From positions 1-64,000 of the IMG/VR virus record IMGVR_UViG_3300043411_000715: DNA of 64,000 nucleotides; one strand, given 5' to 3'. Under the pieces are notes generated by a model. It searched no databases and had not been told where the DNA came from. It saw only the letters and a list, made by a program, of their open reading frames with translations. Both the position numbers and the translations under genes were made by a program. How positions within the stretch are numbered: position 1 is the first letter of the stretch; each line of letters opens with the position of its first letter. Of the stretch, positions 18,301-25,289 are shown one piece after another. The DNA comes from a virus.

Positions 18301-21300
18301 CCCGAAGGCCTGGAGGAGCGCGGGCTGACCGACTTCGATTCCTGGGCCGCGCAGTACGGCCGCGAGGTGACGGCGCTGGAGGCCGGGGCCGATGGCAAGT
18401 ATTCCCCGGTGACGCGCTTTCAGCGCTTCGTGAACGTGGGCGACCTGACGATGGCGTTTCGCCAGTTCGCCGACGTGCTGACGGCCGATGACTTGGCCGC
18501 GATCCTGGGCGACAAGCGGCCCAAGGTGAACACGGGCGCGCGCCAGTTGCTGCTGACGCCCAAGACCGATGGCTACCACGAGTACCAGAAGGTGCTGGCC
18601 GAGCGCACCGAGGCCTCGCGCAAGTGGCGTCCCAGCAAGGACGAGCCCAACAACCCCGACCCGATCATTGCCATCATCGGCGACGGCCGCCTGGCGGCGA
18701 TCGACACGCGCTTTGTGACCCCGGGCGCGGGAAACGACCCGCAGTCCAAACTCAATCAGATGATCGACAAGCTGGTCGAGCGCTACAAGGAAACCGCGGT
18801 CAACACCTACATCGACAAGAAGACCGGCCAGCCCGAGCCCTTGAAGGGCGGCACGATGATGGTGTTCTCGGACATCGGCTTTGGCGATGGCGTTCGCCTG
18901 AACCGTGGCTTCGACACGCGCGCCTGGGTGAACAAGCGCCTGGCCGAGGCCGGCGTGGATATGAAGCAGGTCGCCTACATGAGCGACTACAAGGCGTCGG
19001 CGGACAAGCTCAAGCTGTTTCGCGACGTGAACGCCGGCAAGATTCGCATCCTGTTCGGCACGTCGAAGAACATGGGCACCGGCGTGAACGCGCAGCAGCG
19101 CCTGACGACGATCTTCCACCTGGACCCGACCTGGTATCCGGCCGACATCGAGCAGCGCGAGGGCCGCGCCGTGCGCCAGGGCAACAAGAACCCGTCGGTC
19201 GATCTGTACGCCTTTGCCACCAAGGGCACCTACGACCAGAACATGTGGCAGATGATCGCCCGCAAGGCCGCGTTCATCGACCAGATCATGACGGGCGACG
19301 GCAGCATCAACGAGGTCGAGGACGTGGATTCCGAGTCGAACTACTCGGTGCTGGCGGCGATGGTGGCCGACGATCCGCGCGTGCTGGAGCTGGCCGGGCA
19401 GGAAAACGAGGTCAAGCGCCTGGAGCGCCTGTATCAGGCCCACGAGACGCAGCGCCAGTCGTTCATCGACCGCTACCGGCAGGCCGAGTGGGCCGTCCAG
19501 GGTGCCGAGAAGTCCCTTCCTGCCGCCGAGGCCGCGGCCAAGAAGGCGCGCGACCTGAGCGGGGACAACTTCACGGCCAAGGTGGGCAAAGCCACCATCA
19601 CCGAGCGCGCGAAGTTCGGTGAGGCGTTGATCGGCCAACTCAACGAATTGTCCGGGCGCGTGGTGACCGAACCTACGCCCGTGGGTGAGATTGGCGGCAT
19701 GCCGCTGGTGTTCCACGGCTCCAAGGTGGGCTCCGCGTTCAGCGCCTGGATCGAGCTGCAGGCCGGCGAGCCGATGAATCTCGTGTCCAACCCGGGCGAG
19801 TCCCCGGCCGGCATCGCCATGCGCGCACAAAACGCCGTGGCCGCGGTGGCGCGCCGCCCCGACAAGCTGCGCGAGCGCATCGCCGAGCAGAAGGCGGTCA
19901 TGGAGTCGATCAAGGATCGGCGCCAGGCGCCGTTCCCGATGGCGCAAATGCTGACGGACGCCCGCGCGCAGGTGCAGAGCCTGAAAGCCACGCTGGCCGC
20001 CGAGGGCGCCGCCCAGGCCGAGCCGGCCGCCAACGTCCCAACGATGTCGCGGGGCGTGGCCGAGCAGGACGGCGCAGGCGTGAAGCTGGCCGACGTGCAA
20101 GCCATGGCCGATCGCGTGGCCGCGGCGCTGCCCAAGCTGCCGGGCGTCGAGGTGCTGCAGTCCACCCAGGATGCACCGCCGGCCCTGCTTGCCTACCTGG
20201 AGCAGCAGGGCGCCATGGATGACACCGAGGGCGCTTTCCACGACGGCAGCATCTACCTGTTCGCGGGCAACCTGGCAAGCATGGAGCGCGCCGAGCACGT
20301 GCTGGCCACGCACGAGGCGGGGCACGCCGGCCTGGCCGCGATCCTGGGCGCTGACCGCGCGCGGGTGATGCAGTCGCTGCTGAACCTGAACGACGACCTG
20401 AACCGCCGCGCAAACGCCGTGGCCAAGCGCCTGAAGGTGCCGGTCACCACGGCCGTCGAGGAACTGCTGGTCGATGTGCCGCCGGCCGATCTGGTCAAGC
20501 TCAAGGGCTGGCGCCGGGTGGCCCACAAGGTGCAGCAATGGCTGGCGCGTTCGGGCTTCACGGCGCTGGCCGCTCGCATGGGCCGCTGGCTGGAGAGTCG
20601 GCTGTCAGACCAGCAGAAGGCGGACCTGCTGGCGGCCGAGCTGATGACGGCCGCGCGCGAGCACCTGGCCGGACGCAAGCCGGCCGTGCGCAGCATGGCC
20701 GCGGACGCACAGCAGCAATCCCGGTGGCTGAACAAGCAGGCCGCCCAGCGGGGCTACGAGAATGCCGACGCCATGGCGCTGGCCGACTTCGACGGCCTGG
20801 AATCGCTGATGGCGCAGTGGCGCGGCAAGAACCCGGCGGCGGCGATGCTGGCGCGTCGCATCGTGCGCGACGGCTACCGCACGGTGAACGATTCGGTGAT
20901 CCCGGAGACGCCCGAGTACGATGGCAACTTGACGGGCGATCTGGCGCAAGTGCCCGCAGGCAAGACTGTCAAGGCGGGGCCGATTCGCCTACCTGTTGGA
21001 GTTGCTGAGGGCGCGCATCGCGGACTTGGCATCGAGCACATGGCCGACAACACCAGACGCGACGCCACGCGCATGCCGAAAAAACAAACGGGAGACCTGG
21101 CCGAAGACCTGGTGCGGCAGGCGGTGGAAGTGCTGCGCGGAGTGAAAGAGGTTCACTACGACGGCAGCAAGTTCATATTCCCGAACCCGCTGATGAAGCA
21201 AGCCGTGGTGGCTGTGTGGCGTGGCGATCACTATTCGATCACGACCGTGCGACCGTACCGCAACGCTCAGAACTTGTGGGGGAATCCGGAGAAGGTGGGG

Positions 21301-24300
21301 CGCCTAACCTTCCCCACCCGTGACGCTGAAGCCACGTCACCTTCAATTGCTGTCGCCAAGGAATCTTCGCTTCACCCTGACCGCTTCGGGCTAGAAGTAG
21401 CCTCCGAACGCTTCGATTTTAACACCGACAAGCCAAAACCAGCAACTCAGGTTGTTGTCAAAAAGAAGCGGTCGATCCAGGTTCCTGATGGCGCGCCGCG
21501 CCTGAGCCGCGCCGGGGCGTTGCCATCGGCCGCTGCCGGCCAGCAGGCCCAGTTGACCCCGGCCGATCGTGCTGAGGTGCTGATCCAGAAGTCCGCCCGC
21601 ACCGCGCAACCGCTGGACGCGGTGGCTCAGGCAATCACGCGCGCCACGGGCGTGGAATGGGCCGCCAAGAAGGTGGGCAGCGTCATCGCGGGCGCTCTGA
21701 ACCGCTACACGCCCGAGTCGGTCAAGGCCGGGCTGGTCAGTGACTACGGGCTCGATCCGCGCGTGCGCGACGAGCGTGTGCTGATGCAGGCGCGCCAGCA
21801 GGTGCAGCTGCGCAAGGCCGGCGAGATGATCGACAGTCTGGCCAGCCTGACGCGCGAGGAGTCGGCGGCGGCCTACCGCTGGATGAACGAAACCGACCCC
21901 GACAAGATCATCCGTGGCATGGACGAGCTGCCCGAAGGCAGCGCGGAGAAGCTGCAGGAAATCCAGCGCGTGATCGACAAGTTGTCGCAAGAGGCGGTGG
22001 ACCTGGGCCAGCTGGATCAGCGCAGCTACGAGCGCAACAAGTTCGCCTACCTGCACCGCAGCTATGCCAAGCATGTGCTGGAGCCCAAGGGCGCGAAGGC
22101 GGCGCGGGCGCGCACCGTGGCCATCCTGGGCAACCAGTACAAGGGCCGCGGTACGACCGAAACCGTCGCCATGTCCATGGTGCGACAGACGGCGCCTGAG
22201 TGGTGGGACGTGGCGCGCAAGGCCGGTAAGGCCGATCCCAACCTGATCGGCAAGAAGCTGACGCGCTACGATCGCCTGGCGCCAAGCGGTGCCGGCACGC
22301 AGACGCTGCCGGGCATGGATGGGCGCAGCGATGGCCGGGTGCTGGAAACCGTGTACCTGCCGGCCGATCGCGCGGCGCCGAAGCAGTATGCCGAGTGGCG
22401 CAAGGGGGCCACCTTCGAGGTGCGCGATGTCAAGCGCGGCGACTTGACGCTATGGCGCGACTGGACCGCCGATGAGCGCCAGAAGATGGGCGAGATCGAC
22501 GAGGCGCGCTTTGCCATCGCCAAGACCCTGCACGGCATGATTCGTGATGTCGAGGTCGGTCGGTTCTTGGGCTGGCTGTCGCGCACGCAGGCCAAGCCCA
22601 CCGAAGCCCAATTGCCGGCCGGCGCGTCCATCGTGGATGCGTCGGAAAGCCTGCTACGCGCCTTCAAGCCGGGCGAATGGGTGAAGGTGCCCGAGACCAC
22701 CATCGCTGGTACGGCGGTGAAGAAGTACGGCGAGCTGGCCGGAAAGTACGTCGAAGGGCCGGTGTGGAACGAGGTGCGCCAGGCGCTGCACACGGCGCAG
22801 GGCTTCGGCAAGGTGTACGGGGCCATCCTCAACGCCTGGAAGCTGTCAAAAACTGCGTTGTCGCCCACGGTTCACATGAACAACATCATGTCGAACTTTG
22901 TGATGGCCGACTGGCACGACGTGACGGCCGGGCACGTGGCCAAGGCGCTGCGGATCATCATGGGCGCCCACGATTCGACCAGTGTGCAGGGGATCATCGG
23001 TCTGGCTGGCAAGGGGATGAAGGCCGCCGCCGGCATGGCTGACCAGGACGCCGCGCGCGAGCTGGTGAAGCGCTACAAGGATTCCGGCGCCGAACTGGGC
23101 TCGTTTGTGGTCAACGAAACCATGAAGGCGCAGGTCGATCCGTTGCTGGCCGCCATGGAAGCCGAGCTGCGGGCCGATCCGAACTCGACGGCCGCGCAGG
23201 TTGGCGTCATGTCGGCCCTGCAACTGTTGCGCCAAGGCGAGGTGGGCGCAGCGGCGAAGGCGGCGGCCGGCGCGCAGGGCGTGCGTCAGGTGATCCGCGA
23301 GGGCGGGAACATGATCGACCTGTACCAGTCGGAGGACTCGGTGTTTCGCCTGGCGTCCTGGCTCAAGGCCAAGGAGGAAGGCAAGACCGACATTGAGGCC
23401 GGTCGGATCGCTCGCCATTCGTTCATGGACTACAACATCAACGCGCCCTGGGTGCAGGCGGCGCGCAAGACGGTGCTGCCGTTCATCTCGTACACCTACC
23501 GCGCCGCGCCGATGCTGGCCGACATCGCCATGAACAAGCCGCACAAGATTCTGAAGTTGATGGCCGTGGCCGGGGCGATCGACCTGCTTGGATCGCTGCT
23601 GGCAGGCGGCGGCGCGGACGACGACAAGGTGCGCAAGCTGCTGCCCAAGGAGAAGGCCGGCGGCGTGTGGGGCATGGTGCCCAAGTTGATCCGCATGCCG
23701 TGGAACGACAACAACGGCTCACCGGTGTTCCTGGACATCCGGCGCTGGGTGCCTATGGGCGACGTGTTCGACCTTGGTCAAGGCCACGCAGCCCTGCCGA
23801 TTCCGCCGTCCCTGATGCCGGGCGGCCCGCTGGCGTTGGCTGGCGAGTTGATCGCCAACAAGTCGCAGTTCACCGGCAAACCGATTGTGCTGGAAACCGA
23901 CACGGCCGGGCAAAAGGCCGGCAAGGTGGCTGATTTCGTGTACAAGTGGGCGGCGCCGAACGTGCTGGGCCTGCCTGGCAGCTACGCCACCACCGGTGTG
24001 ATCGACGCCGCCAAGGGTCGCACGGACGCCTTCGGGCGCGAGCGCAGCGTGGCCCAGGCCATCGCCTCGTCGATTGGCGTGAAGGCGGCAAGCTACCCGC
24101 GCGACATCCTGGAGCGCAACATCATCCTGGAGTCCAAGGGCAAGCAGGCCGAGTTGGAGCGCGGCATGCGGCAACTGGCGCGGCAGCGGTCAACGAACGC
24201 GATCAGCGACGCCGAGTTCGAGCGGGCCATTGGGGTGGAGCAGGGCAAACTGCGCAAGCTGCGGGAGGAGACGCAGGAGCGGCTGGAGGCTGGTCGGACG

Positions 24301-24306
24301 CACTGA
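9301..24306 (+). CDS. Giant polyvalent protein (lysozyme, ParB-like, Rel/Spo-like, N6-MTase, helicase, zincin, PBECR, LPD38)
   Basis: About 5001 residues in one frame. ATG 9301 was chosen because AAAGG lies 9 nt upstream; GTG 9295 is too close. Order: twin PWEQDW motifs (residues 4-9, 21-26); transglycosylase-like domain about 440-580, likely catalytic Glu449; ddrB-type ParB domain about 690-1050; second ParB-like segment with DGHHQW at 1219; RelA/SpoT-like domain about 1480-1640; low-complexity linker about 1640-1880; N6-adenine methyltransferase with EPGAGIG (about 2072) and NPPF (2137-2140); SNF2/strawberry-notch-type helicase with GSGKT (Lys2768), DEAH (2931) and REGRAVRQ (about 3286-3293); zincin HEAGH (3671-3675); PBECR-like nuclease about 3890-3990; LPD38-like C-terminus from about 4505. 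Such polyvalent proteins are thought to be injected with phage DNA to counter host restriction. Small genes in other frames at 12512, 14265 and 14624 raise the question whether all of it is one chain. Confidence 0.8.
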   Translation: MTNPWEQDWSGAAPQANDKAPWEQDWGKPSDVTKGGVLDTVRDYTLAGLSKAGQGSMQAIAGMADTVSAPVAKTRAMLTGAAALADRWLPGDINPTLQELAQDDAAAAEAKAQQNALNNPLARGTMALRDAARERGQMLQDFDKEFNPELVRQEGEMSKAQGFWENAKAIKDNPLAFYGNLMQSAPAMATGIGMSSGAARAAGALGKVAGMSDEAALALATRSAGAVGTASEAALSGSQAREGIRSNILATPHAQLAENSPRYQELMSQPGMTPALARDTLANEVSTSASLLTSAATALGSTVTNRVFGNLEAQMIAGNKLGAKDALLKMPAKETAEESAQGMGEDYVQHRAMLPADKTNAYDPGGSFVQNAAAGLAMSGPGSVGGYARQQYNASRGLNPDGTKPATPPAAPPADVAMDIRFPDGTVSKDPAGGAFDYARYDQYRTALESGGRADAKNPNSSATGLHQFTEGTWLAMVEKAKPAWAEGLSRDQILAARTDAGKSTEMVRVLDSENSARLRAAGQPVNEHTLYAAHHFGSGRAIDFAKAGDDALMSNILSPSQMRANPYLEGLTKAQAIANWDSRAGGAAPAASPATKPAAESDIASTETDAAAEALQPREAADVDKVSALDKQAQALQSRWNDLNKPEYGPAFDTERADLQSQIAALRGERDQLARDWPKPEYGHPTSFATESGVRLDGRYALVDADALVTSHNSLLNKNGAYPQELQPRERDRAASEAQISGIVNKLDPARLGMSADAATGAPIIGADGVVESGNARTIALMRAYEANGQKAAEYRQFLSDNANQFGLSAEQVGALKNPVLVRVRDTPVDRAEFARQANASTVAAMSPSEQARSDAQRIDNMEDLTPNDDGDFATSRDFIRRFMARLPMTEQAGMVDSSGALSTAGYARVRNAVLAKAYGDSPVLQRLTESMDDNLRNISKALVMAAPEVAKMRSAIDAGARFDVDITPDLMAAVTELSRLKDAGTSVQDAIAQVGMFGEYSTEVRDLLQFLADNIRRPRRIADFVRAYYAALDQAGDPNQGSLLGEKQPPAKGDLMTAARQDAQGELLDGNPATATRSAADAAGDQGRAQAGPEGRVQRPDEARRGHGDQVDGPARSEAAVDKQPSPTGQWRTFPPDMGSLGIPRAEMPQIKGEHRGAFIQFLKGRGIEASEQHEVDAAKLKPTQAEFSMAKVEGFLKKGLGSGRSVLVSSDGYVLDGHHQWMAHAVANQDIPVITLNAPMRELLAVAHEFPSVQRSEGAANDPNASRREAVQDFKAAMADLADIATKWQRAALVPEKDADLMPVLARLFDAAIRIVGTDLKAATRWVKDQLRANPATKKLVNKVEPMSFRKAAEQALEAMSEPPAQGGLFDSPEQASEAVQGDMFGLPEARPYAQLSADEKAAFDRRQGIRASDRGRVSAANYDTARDNYSPPAVESFMPKEALAAADKVIAEHQPEKRNDAAPALSVEDRARAESLLAPVLAKAAEAKAEFDQKVIDIAQRVGALGQQLAPLKGLKRGAEKLVEEKFDVGGMKDLLRSTIVVRSYADAQAVVDAIESEFKLLRAPKNRTGDVPLRAQGEDVAPEDPAKYAGYSDIMVNVVMPNGTIAEIQINTPDMLAAKGAQGHKLYEVLRAEPKGSATFDVVNAASLAFYAEARAAARNSSSVMRDQSAGQNPLAGLSPSQGAFSSSQNRLPSGNSTYDRSMPSPSARSMPKTQPGGNLSGTFMGSSDASIVPGQGAGRSATSAAAQQSQAQNRASRNNSQNDLFGAQDASAEGNRPPGDAGAGAAAVPATGAQRQAGQLREGAGGRAERGNPRRGDAADDGARHAGAARSGAAQAGRGAGSGAHRNRARADGVPVSRDIPAKSGRNYSFSGPDDLSYTGSWAKKAEANVAAVELLRDLIADKRQATPDEQAVLAKFVGWGASELANNLFGDKLNAPAQALREYESASKEMDKLGRGSLSKGGQYRGQYADPGYYQAVGVLRAAGKVAPHEFPPSVTRAQLDAAKPDAGVQRWIALRDRLKVAMTPTEWKEAARTTQYGHYTSKAVVQSMWAAMQRMGFKGGAVLEPGAGIGVFPGLMPADVAANSTYTGIEYDTFTGNVLKQLMPDERIVIDGYQNVALPKDFYDVAIGNPPFASMSVLNDNEYKRNAFKLHDYFFAKTIDRVKPGGLMAFVTSRYTMDKLDDKARAYLAERADLVGAIRMPQTAFKQNAGTEVVTDVLFLRKKVPGEVFEHAQPWAKSTPMQVDGESYPVNEYFHAHPEMVLGTHSSRGSMRAANEYTVLPGEGDIEAAFAKAAATLPADVYRAEIGSAAQAAQVREIDFNPTAKKEGNFYVTDKGVLMQREGGAGLRVEGLKPADEAIVKAYVPLRDAVKQAQYDQLNGGPWEQSLAALQAAYKAFTDKHGPLLQAKAYTVTTTETDPETGEAVKVKDTRYRHPLEALLRSDPDAYLTLALERFNEETGQITTTDALTKRVLEAPVHARVETVHDALLTSLNDLGRVDIAAVAHAVGLSQKDAIEAMGTAIYQDPSAGWQMADEYLSGNVKKKLAEARAAAQSDARYERNVAALEAAQPAPKTPADINVGLGMNWVPAPFYEQFLHDLAGTTVRVNFNTATREWSVEKVDGHKTPAAIADWGTGDRDIADLLVHALKGTPIDISRTEIADGSKKTVKDHAATEAANEKLKALRERFEGWVWENPERSDKLVQLYNDKFNTTVPRRFDGRHLTLPGTTSTVTVFDHVKRGAWRIIQSGNTYLAHAVGSGKTWQMVISAMEQKRLGLIKKPMFVVPNHMLQQFASEWMQLYPAARLMVADEENFHTNNRRRFVSRVALSDLDGVIITQSAFKILDLAPEFKAKIIQEQLDQLEASLHDADPSLKPGQKSRDPTVKQIQAKIEKLETRLQAAMSSEGKDKNVMFDELGVDMLYVDEAHGYRKLDYATSRKVKGLSSDGSAMALDMYAKVRYLAEKNPKRNLVMASGTPITNTIAELYSLQRFMAPEGLEERGLTDFDSWAAQYGREVTALEAGADGKYSPVTRFQRFVNVGDLTMAFRQFADVLTADDLAAILGDKRPKVNTGARQLLLTPKTDGYHEYQKVLAERTEASRKWRPSKDEPNNPDPIIAIIGDGRLAAIDTRFVTPGAGNDPQSKLNQMIDKLVERYKETAVNTYIDKKTGQPEPLKGGTMMVFSDIGFGDGVRLNRGFDTRAWVNKRLAEAGVDMKQVAYMSDYKASADKLKLFRDVNAGKIRILFGTSKNMGTGVNAQQRLTTIFHLDPTWYPADIEQREGRAVRQGNKNPSVDLYAFATKGTYDQNMWQMIARKAAFIDQIMTGDGSINEVEDVDSESNYSVLAAMVADDPRVLELAGQENEVKRLERLYQAHETQRQSFIDRYRQAEWAVQGAEKSLPAAEAAAKKARDLSGDNFTAKVGKATITERAKFGEALIGQLNELSGRVVTEPTPVGEIGGMPLVFHGSKVGSAFSAWIELQAGEPMNLVSNPGESPAGIAMRAQNAVAAVARRPDKLRERIAEQKAVMESIKDRRQAPFPMAQMLTDARAQVQSLKATLAAEGAAQAEPAANVPTMSRGVAEQDGAGVKLADVQAMADRVAAALPKLPGVEVLQSTQDAPPALLAYLEQQGAMDDTEGAFHDGSIYLFAGNLASMERAEHVLATHEAGHAGLAAILGADRARVMQSLLNLNDDLNRRANAVAKRLKVPVTTAVEELLVDVPPADLVKLKGWRRVAHKVQQWLARSGFTALAARMGRWLESRLSDQQKADLLAAELMTAAREHLAGRKPAVRSMAADAQQQSRWLNKQAAQRGYENADAMALADFDGLESLMAQWRGKNPAAAMLARRIVRDGYRTVNDSVIPETPEYDGNLTGDLAQVPAGKTVKAGPIRLPVGVAEGAHRGLGIEHMADNTRRDATRMPKKQTGDLAEDLVRQAVEVLRGVKEVHYDGSKFIFPNPLMKQAVVAVWRGDHYSITTVRPYRNAQNLWGNPEKVGRLTFPTRDAEATSPSIAVAKESSLHPDRFGLEVASERFDFNTDKPKPATQVVVKKKRSIQVPDGAPRLSRAGALPSAAAGQQAQLTPADRAEVLIQKSARTAQPLDAVAQAITRATGVEWAAKKVGSVIAGALNRYTPESVKAGLVSDYGLDPRVRDERVLMQARQQVQLRKAGEMIDSLASLTREESAAAYRWMNETDPDKIIRGMDELPEGSAEKLQEIQRVIDKLSQEAVDLGQLDQRSYERNKFAYLHRSYAKHVLEPKGAKAARARTVAILGNQYKGRGTTETVAMSMVRQTAPEWWDVARKAGKADPNLIGKKLTRYDRLAPSGAGTQTLPGMDGRSDGRVLETVYLPADRAAPKQYAEWRKGATFEVRDVKRGDLTLWRDWTADERQKMGEIDEARFAIAKTLHGMIRDVEVGRFLGWLSRTQAKPTEAQLPAGASIVDASESLLRAFKPGEWVKVPETTIAGTAVKKYGELAGKYVEGPVWNEVRQALHTAQGFGKVYGAILNAWKLSKTALSPTVHMNNIMSNFVMADWHDVTAGHVAKALRIIMGAHDSTSVQGIIGLAGKGMKAAAGMADQDAARELVKRYKDSGAELGSFVVNETMKAQVDPLLAAMEAELRADPNSTAAQVGVMSALQLLRQGEVGAAAKAAAGAQGVRQVIREGGNMIDLYQSEDSVFRLASWLKAKEEGKTDIEAGRIARHSFMDYNINAPWVQAARKTVLPFISYTYRAAPMLADIAMNKPHKILKLMAVAGAIDLLGSLLAGGGADDDKVRKLLPKEKAGGVWGMVPKLIRMPWNDNNGSPVFLDIRRWVPMGDVFDLGQGHAALPIPPSLMPGGPLALAGELIANKSQFTGKPIVLETDTAGQKAGKVADFVYKWAAPNVLGLPGSYATTGVIDAAKGRTDAFGRERSVAQAIASSIGVKAASYPRDILERNIILESKGKQAELERGMRQLARQRSTNAISDAEFERAIGVEQGKLRKLREETQERLEAGRTH
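12512..12670 (+). CDS. 52-aa gene nested in the giant ORF (module seam 1)
   Basis: Read in a different frame from the giant ORF, with AAGGAG 9 nt before the ATG. The product is basic and amphipathic (MAIPQPQPDPQQMQRAIKAV... then KRAVAMAIKSMGLPDPKPQ) and looks like a real small protein. The giant frame here reads as Ala/Gly/Arg/Asp low-complexity sequence, as expected of a shadow frame. It lies exactly between the ddrB-ParB domain and the next ParB-like segment. Function unknown. Confidence 0.55.
   Translation: MAIPQPQPDPQQMQRAIKAVRKLALKVESSARMKRAVAMAIKSMGLPDPKPQ
14265..14489 (-). CDS. 74-aa antisense gene inside the giant ORF
   Basis: On the minus strand, GGAGG then AACCC then ATG gives a near-ideal ribosome site. 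The product is balanced and Trp-rich (MKVPDKFPPGCVFGMD..., FPDGKRFWLDEKAPWEGLKP, FWPADWSRMTEEEF). The sense frame over the same bases is only a Ser/Asn/Pro-rich linker of the giant protein. It looks like a small independent phage gene placed head-on in the seam between the Rel/Spo-like and methyltransferase parts. Function unknown. Confidence 0.55.
   Translation of the reverse strand: MKVPDKFPPGCVFGMDRADGDGIERSYVEFPDGKRFWLDEKAPWEGLKPANGFWPADWSRMTEEEFLAAARASA
14624..14947 (+). CDS. 107-aa gene nested in the giant ORF (module seam 2)
   Basis: Different frame from the giant ORF, with a GGAG ribosome site before ATG 14624. The product is a normal-looking acidic/helical protein (MPVLKETVRRAMQAQAPQLY, then RSGKLASFVKEQADALNAEI). 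From memory, small proteins with a PQLYxxLxxSGxL pattern sit next to strawberry-notch/methyltransferase genes in other phages. The giant frame here is Gly/Ala/Arg-rich low complexity. The gene stops just as recognisable methyltransferase-module sequence resumes. Likely real. How the downstream module gets translated is open. Confidence 0.65.
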   Translation: MPVLKETVRRAMQAQAPQLYRQLERSGKLASFVKEQADALNAEIHDAVMQRMMEPDMQALPDLERPKRAAALDQAHTEIALAQMAFPSAETSPPSPGETTASQAPTT

Positions 24307-24443
24307 CCTCGATGGCCAGCGCCTGCTGGCCGTCCTGAGCCGCGACGGCGCGCCGGTGGCACACCACGACTTCAGCAAGCCAGCGCCGCCCGATCCAGGC
24401 AGTAATCCGGCGCGCTGGTGGCGAGGCCGCGCTTGATGCCAAG
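24307..24443. other. Short gap after giant gene
   Basis: GC-rich, with no convincing start codon plus RBS. The giant protein stops at 24306. One frame stays open to 24436 (ending RWWRGRA) without a clear start. Nothing else seen. Confidence 0.4.
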
Positions 24444-24560
24444 ATGACGCGCCGCTGGTATCGCGCGGCGGCGCACATGTTGCGCGGCTGCGGCCGCATC
24501 ACCACGGCTCGAATTGCCGAGAGCAAGGCGCGGCGGGCACGCAAAGGAGCATTCGATTGA
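24444..24560 (+). CDS. 38-aa basic small protein
   Basis: ATG at 24444 leads to a 38-residue Arg/Ala-rich peptide (MTRRWYRAAAHMLRGCGRIT...). Its stop overlaps a TTG that could start the Gp49-like gene. No good RBS is visible. Possibly real because it fills the gap and couples to the next frame; function unknown. Confidence 0.35.
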   Translation: MTRRWYRAAAHMLRGCGRITTARIAESKARRARKGAFD

Positions 24561-24601
24561 GTACCAACAATGCCGATCTGAACTCGGCCAACTTAGGAGC
24601 C

Positions 24602-24982
24602 ATGATGAACCACACCACTGAAACTGAAATCGCGGCCGCATCGACCGCAGAGCGCGTGACGCCTGCGGACATCGAGGCAGAGATTTCCAGCGAGCACTTC
24701 TTCACGGCGCGCGAGGGCCGTGCGGGCGCTCTTGAGTCCGACACCTACGTGGGCCGCGAGCGCCCCACCGCAGATAACTCCGACCTCCTGCCGCTGGAGC
24801 TGCTGACCTTCTGCGTCCTGGTGCTGCGCAACGGCTTCACCGTCACTGGCGAGAGTGCGTGCGTCAGCCCGGAGAACTTCAATGCCGAGATTGGCCGTCG
24901 CGTCGCCCGCGAACACGCGGTCAACAAAATCTGGCCGCTGCTGGGATTTCGTCTGCGCGACAAGTTGGCGTCAAGGTCATGA
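24602..24982 (+). CDS. Gp49-like family protein
   Basis: 126 residues from ATG 24602, chosen because TTAGGAGCC precedes it; an upstream TTG at 24557 would add 15 residues. The C-terminal half matches the Phage Gp49/66 family pattern: LTFCVLVLRNGFTVTGESAC, FNAEIGRRVAREHA and IWPLLGFRLRDKL. The molecular function of the family is not established. It opens lysis cassette 2 and overlaps the holin start by 4 nt. Confidence 0.75.
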   Translation: MMNHTTETEIAAASTAERVTPADIEAEISSEHFFTAREGRAGALESDTYVGRERPTADNSDLLPLELLTFCVLVLRNGFTVTGESACVSPENFNAEIGRRVAREHAVNKIWPLLGFRLRDKLASRS

Positions 24983-25209
24983 GCACCCTGCAAGACTTCG
25001 GCGGCTACCTGGGCCGTGTGTTTGACGCCAAGACGCTGATCGCGCTGGCCCTGATCGGCTGCGCGACCTACCTCGCTTCGATCCGCATCCTTGACGCCGC
25101 CGCATGGGTGAGCATGTGCACCACCGTGGGCGCGTTTTGGGGCGTGGGTGCGGTGGCATCTTCGCCCAGTGGCATGCAGGCGCTGGCGAAACTGGGAGGA
25201 TCGAAATGA
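24979..25209 (+). CDS. Putative holin, cassette 2
   Basis: 76 residues with two predicted membrane segments (about residues 19-36 and 43-60), a short charged C-terminus and no signal peptidase site, fitting a class II holin. It would make the inner-membrane lesion that starts lysis. The start overlaps the Gp49-like stop and its stop overlaps the tiny gene at 25206. No endolysin gene lies in this cassette. Confidence 0.65.
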   Translation: MSTLQDFGGYLGRVFDAKTLIALALIGCATYLASIRILDAAAWVSMCTTVGAFWGVGAVASSPSGMQALAKLGGSK

Positions 25210-25289
25210 TCGACATCGGCGAATGGATCGACTGGGCCATCAGCATCTGGCTGCGCTGGATGATGGGTGTGCGGGAGCGGTGGGCATGA
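25206..25289 (+). CDS. 27-aa Trp-rich peptide gene, cassette 2
   Basis: The peptide MIDIGEWIDWAISIWLRWMM plus a short basic tail is bracketed by ATGA-type overlaps with genes on both sides. An analogous 18-aa peptide (MLDFWDWCISTWLAWWCA) stands in the same slot at 58421. The shared pattern is M-hydrophobic-D, W at two spacings, then a W-rich hydrophobic end. It could be a small membrane peptide that tunes the holin; this is inference. Confidence 0.6.
   Translation: MIDIGEWIDWAISIWLRWMMGVRERWA

Noticed and set aside
16789-20538. 1249-codon open frame on the minus strand opposite the helicase and methyltransferase part
   Set aside because: Product is His/Leu/Arg/Gly-rich with no domain, as expected of a GC-rich shadow frame opposite a well-supported gene. 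No RBS.
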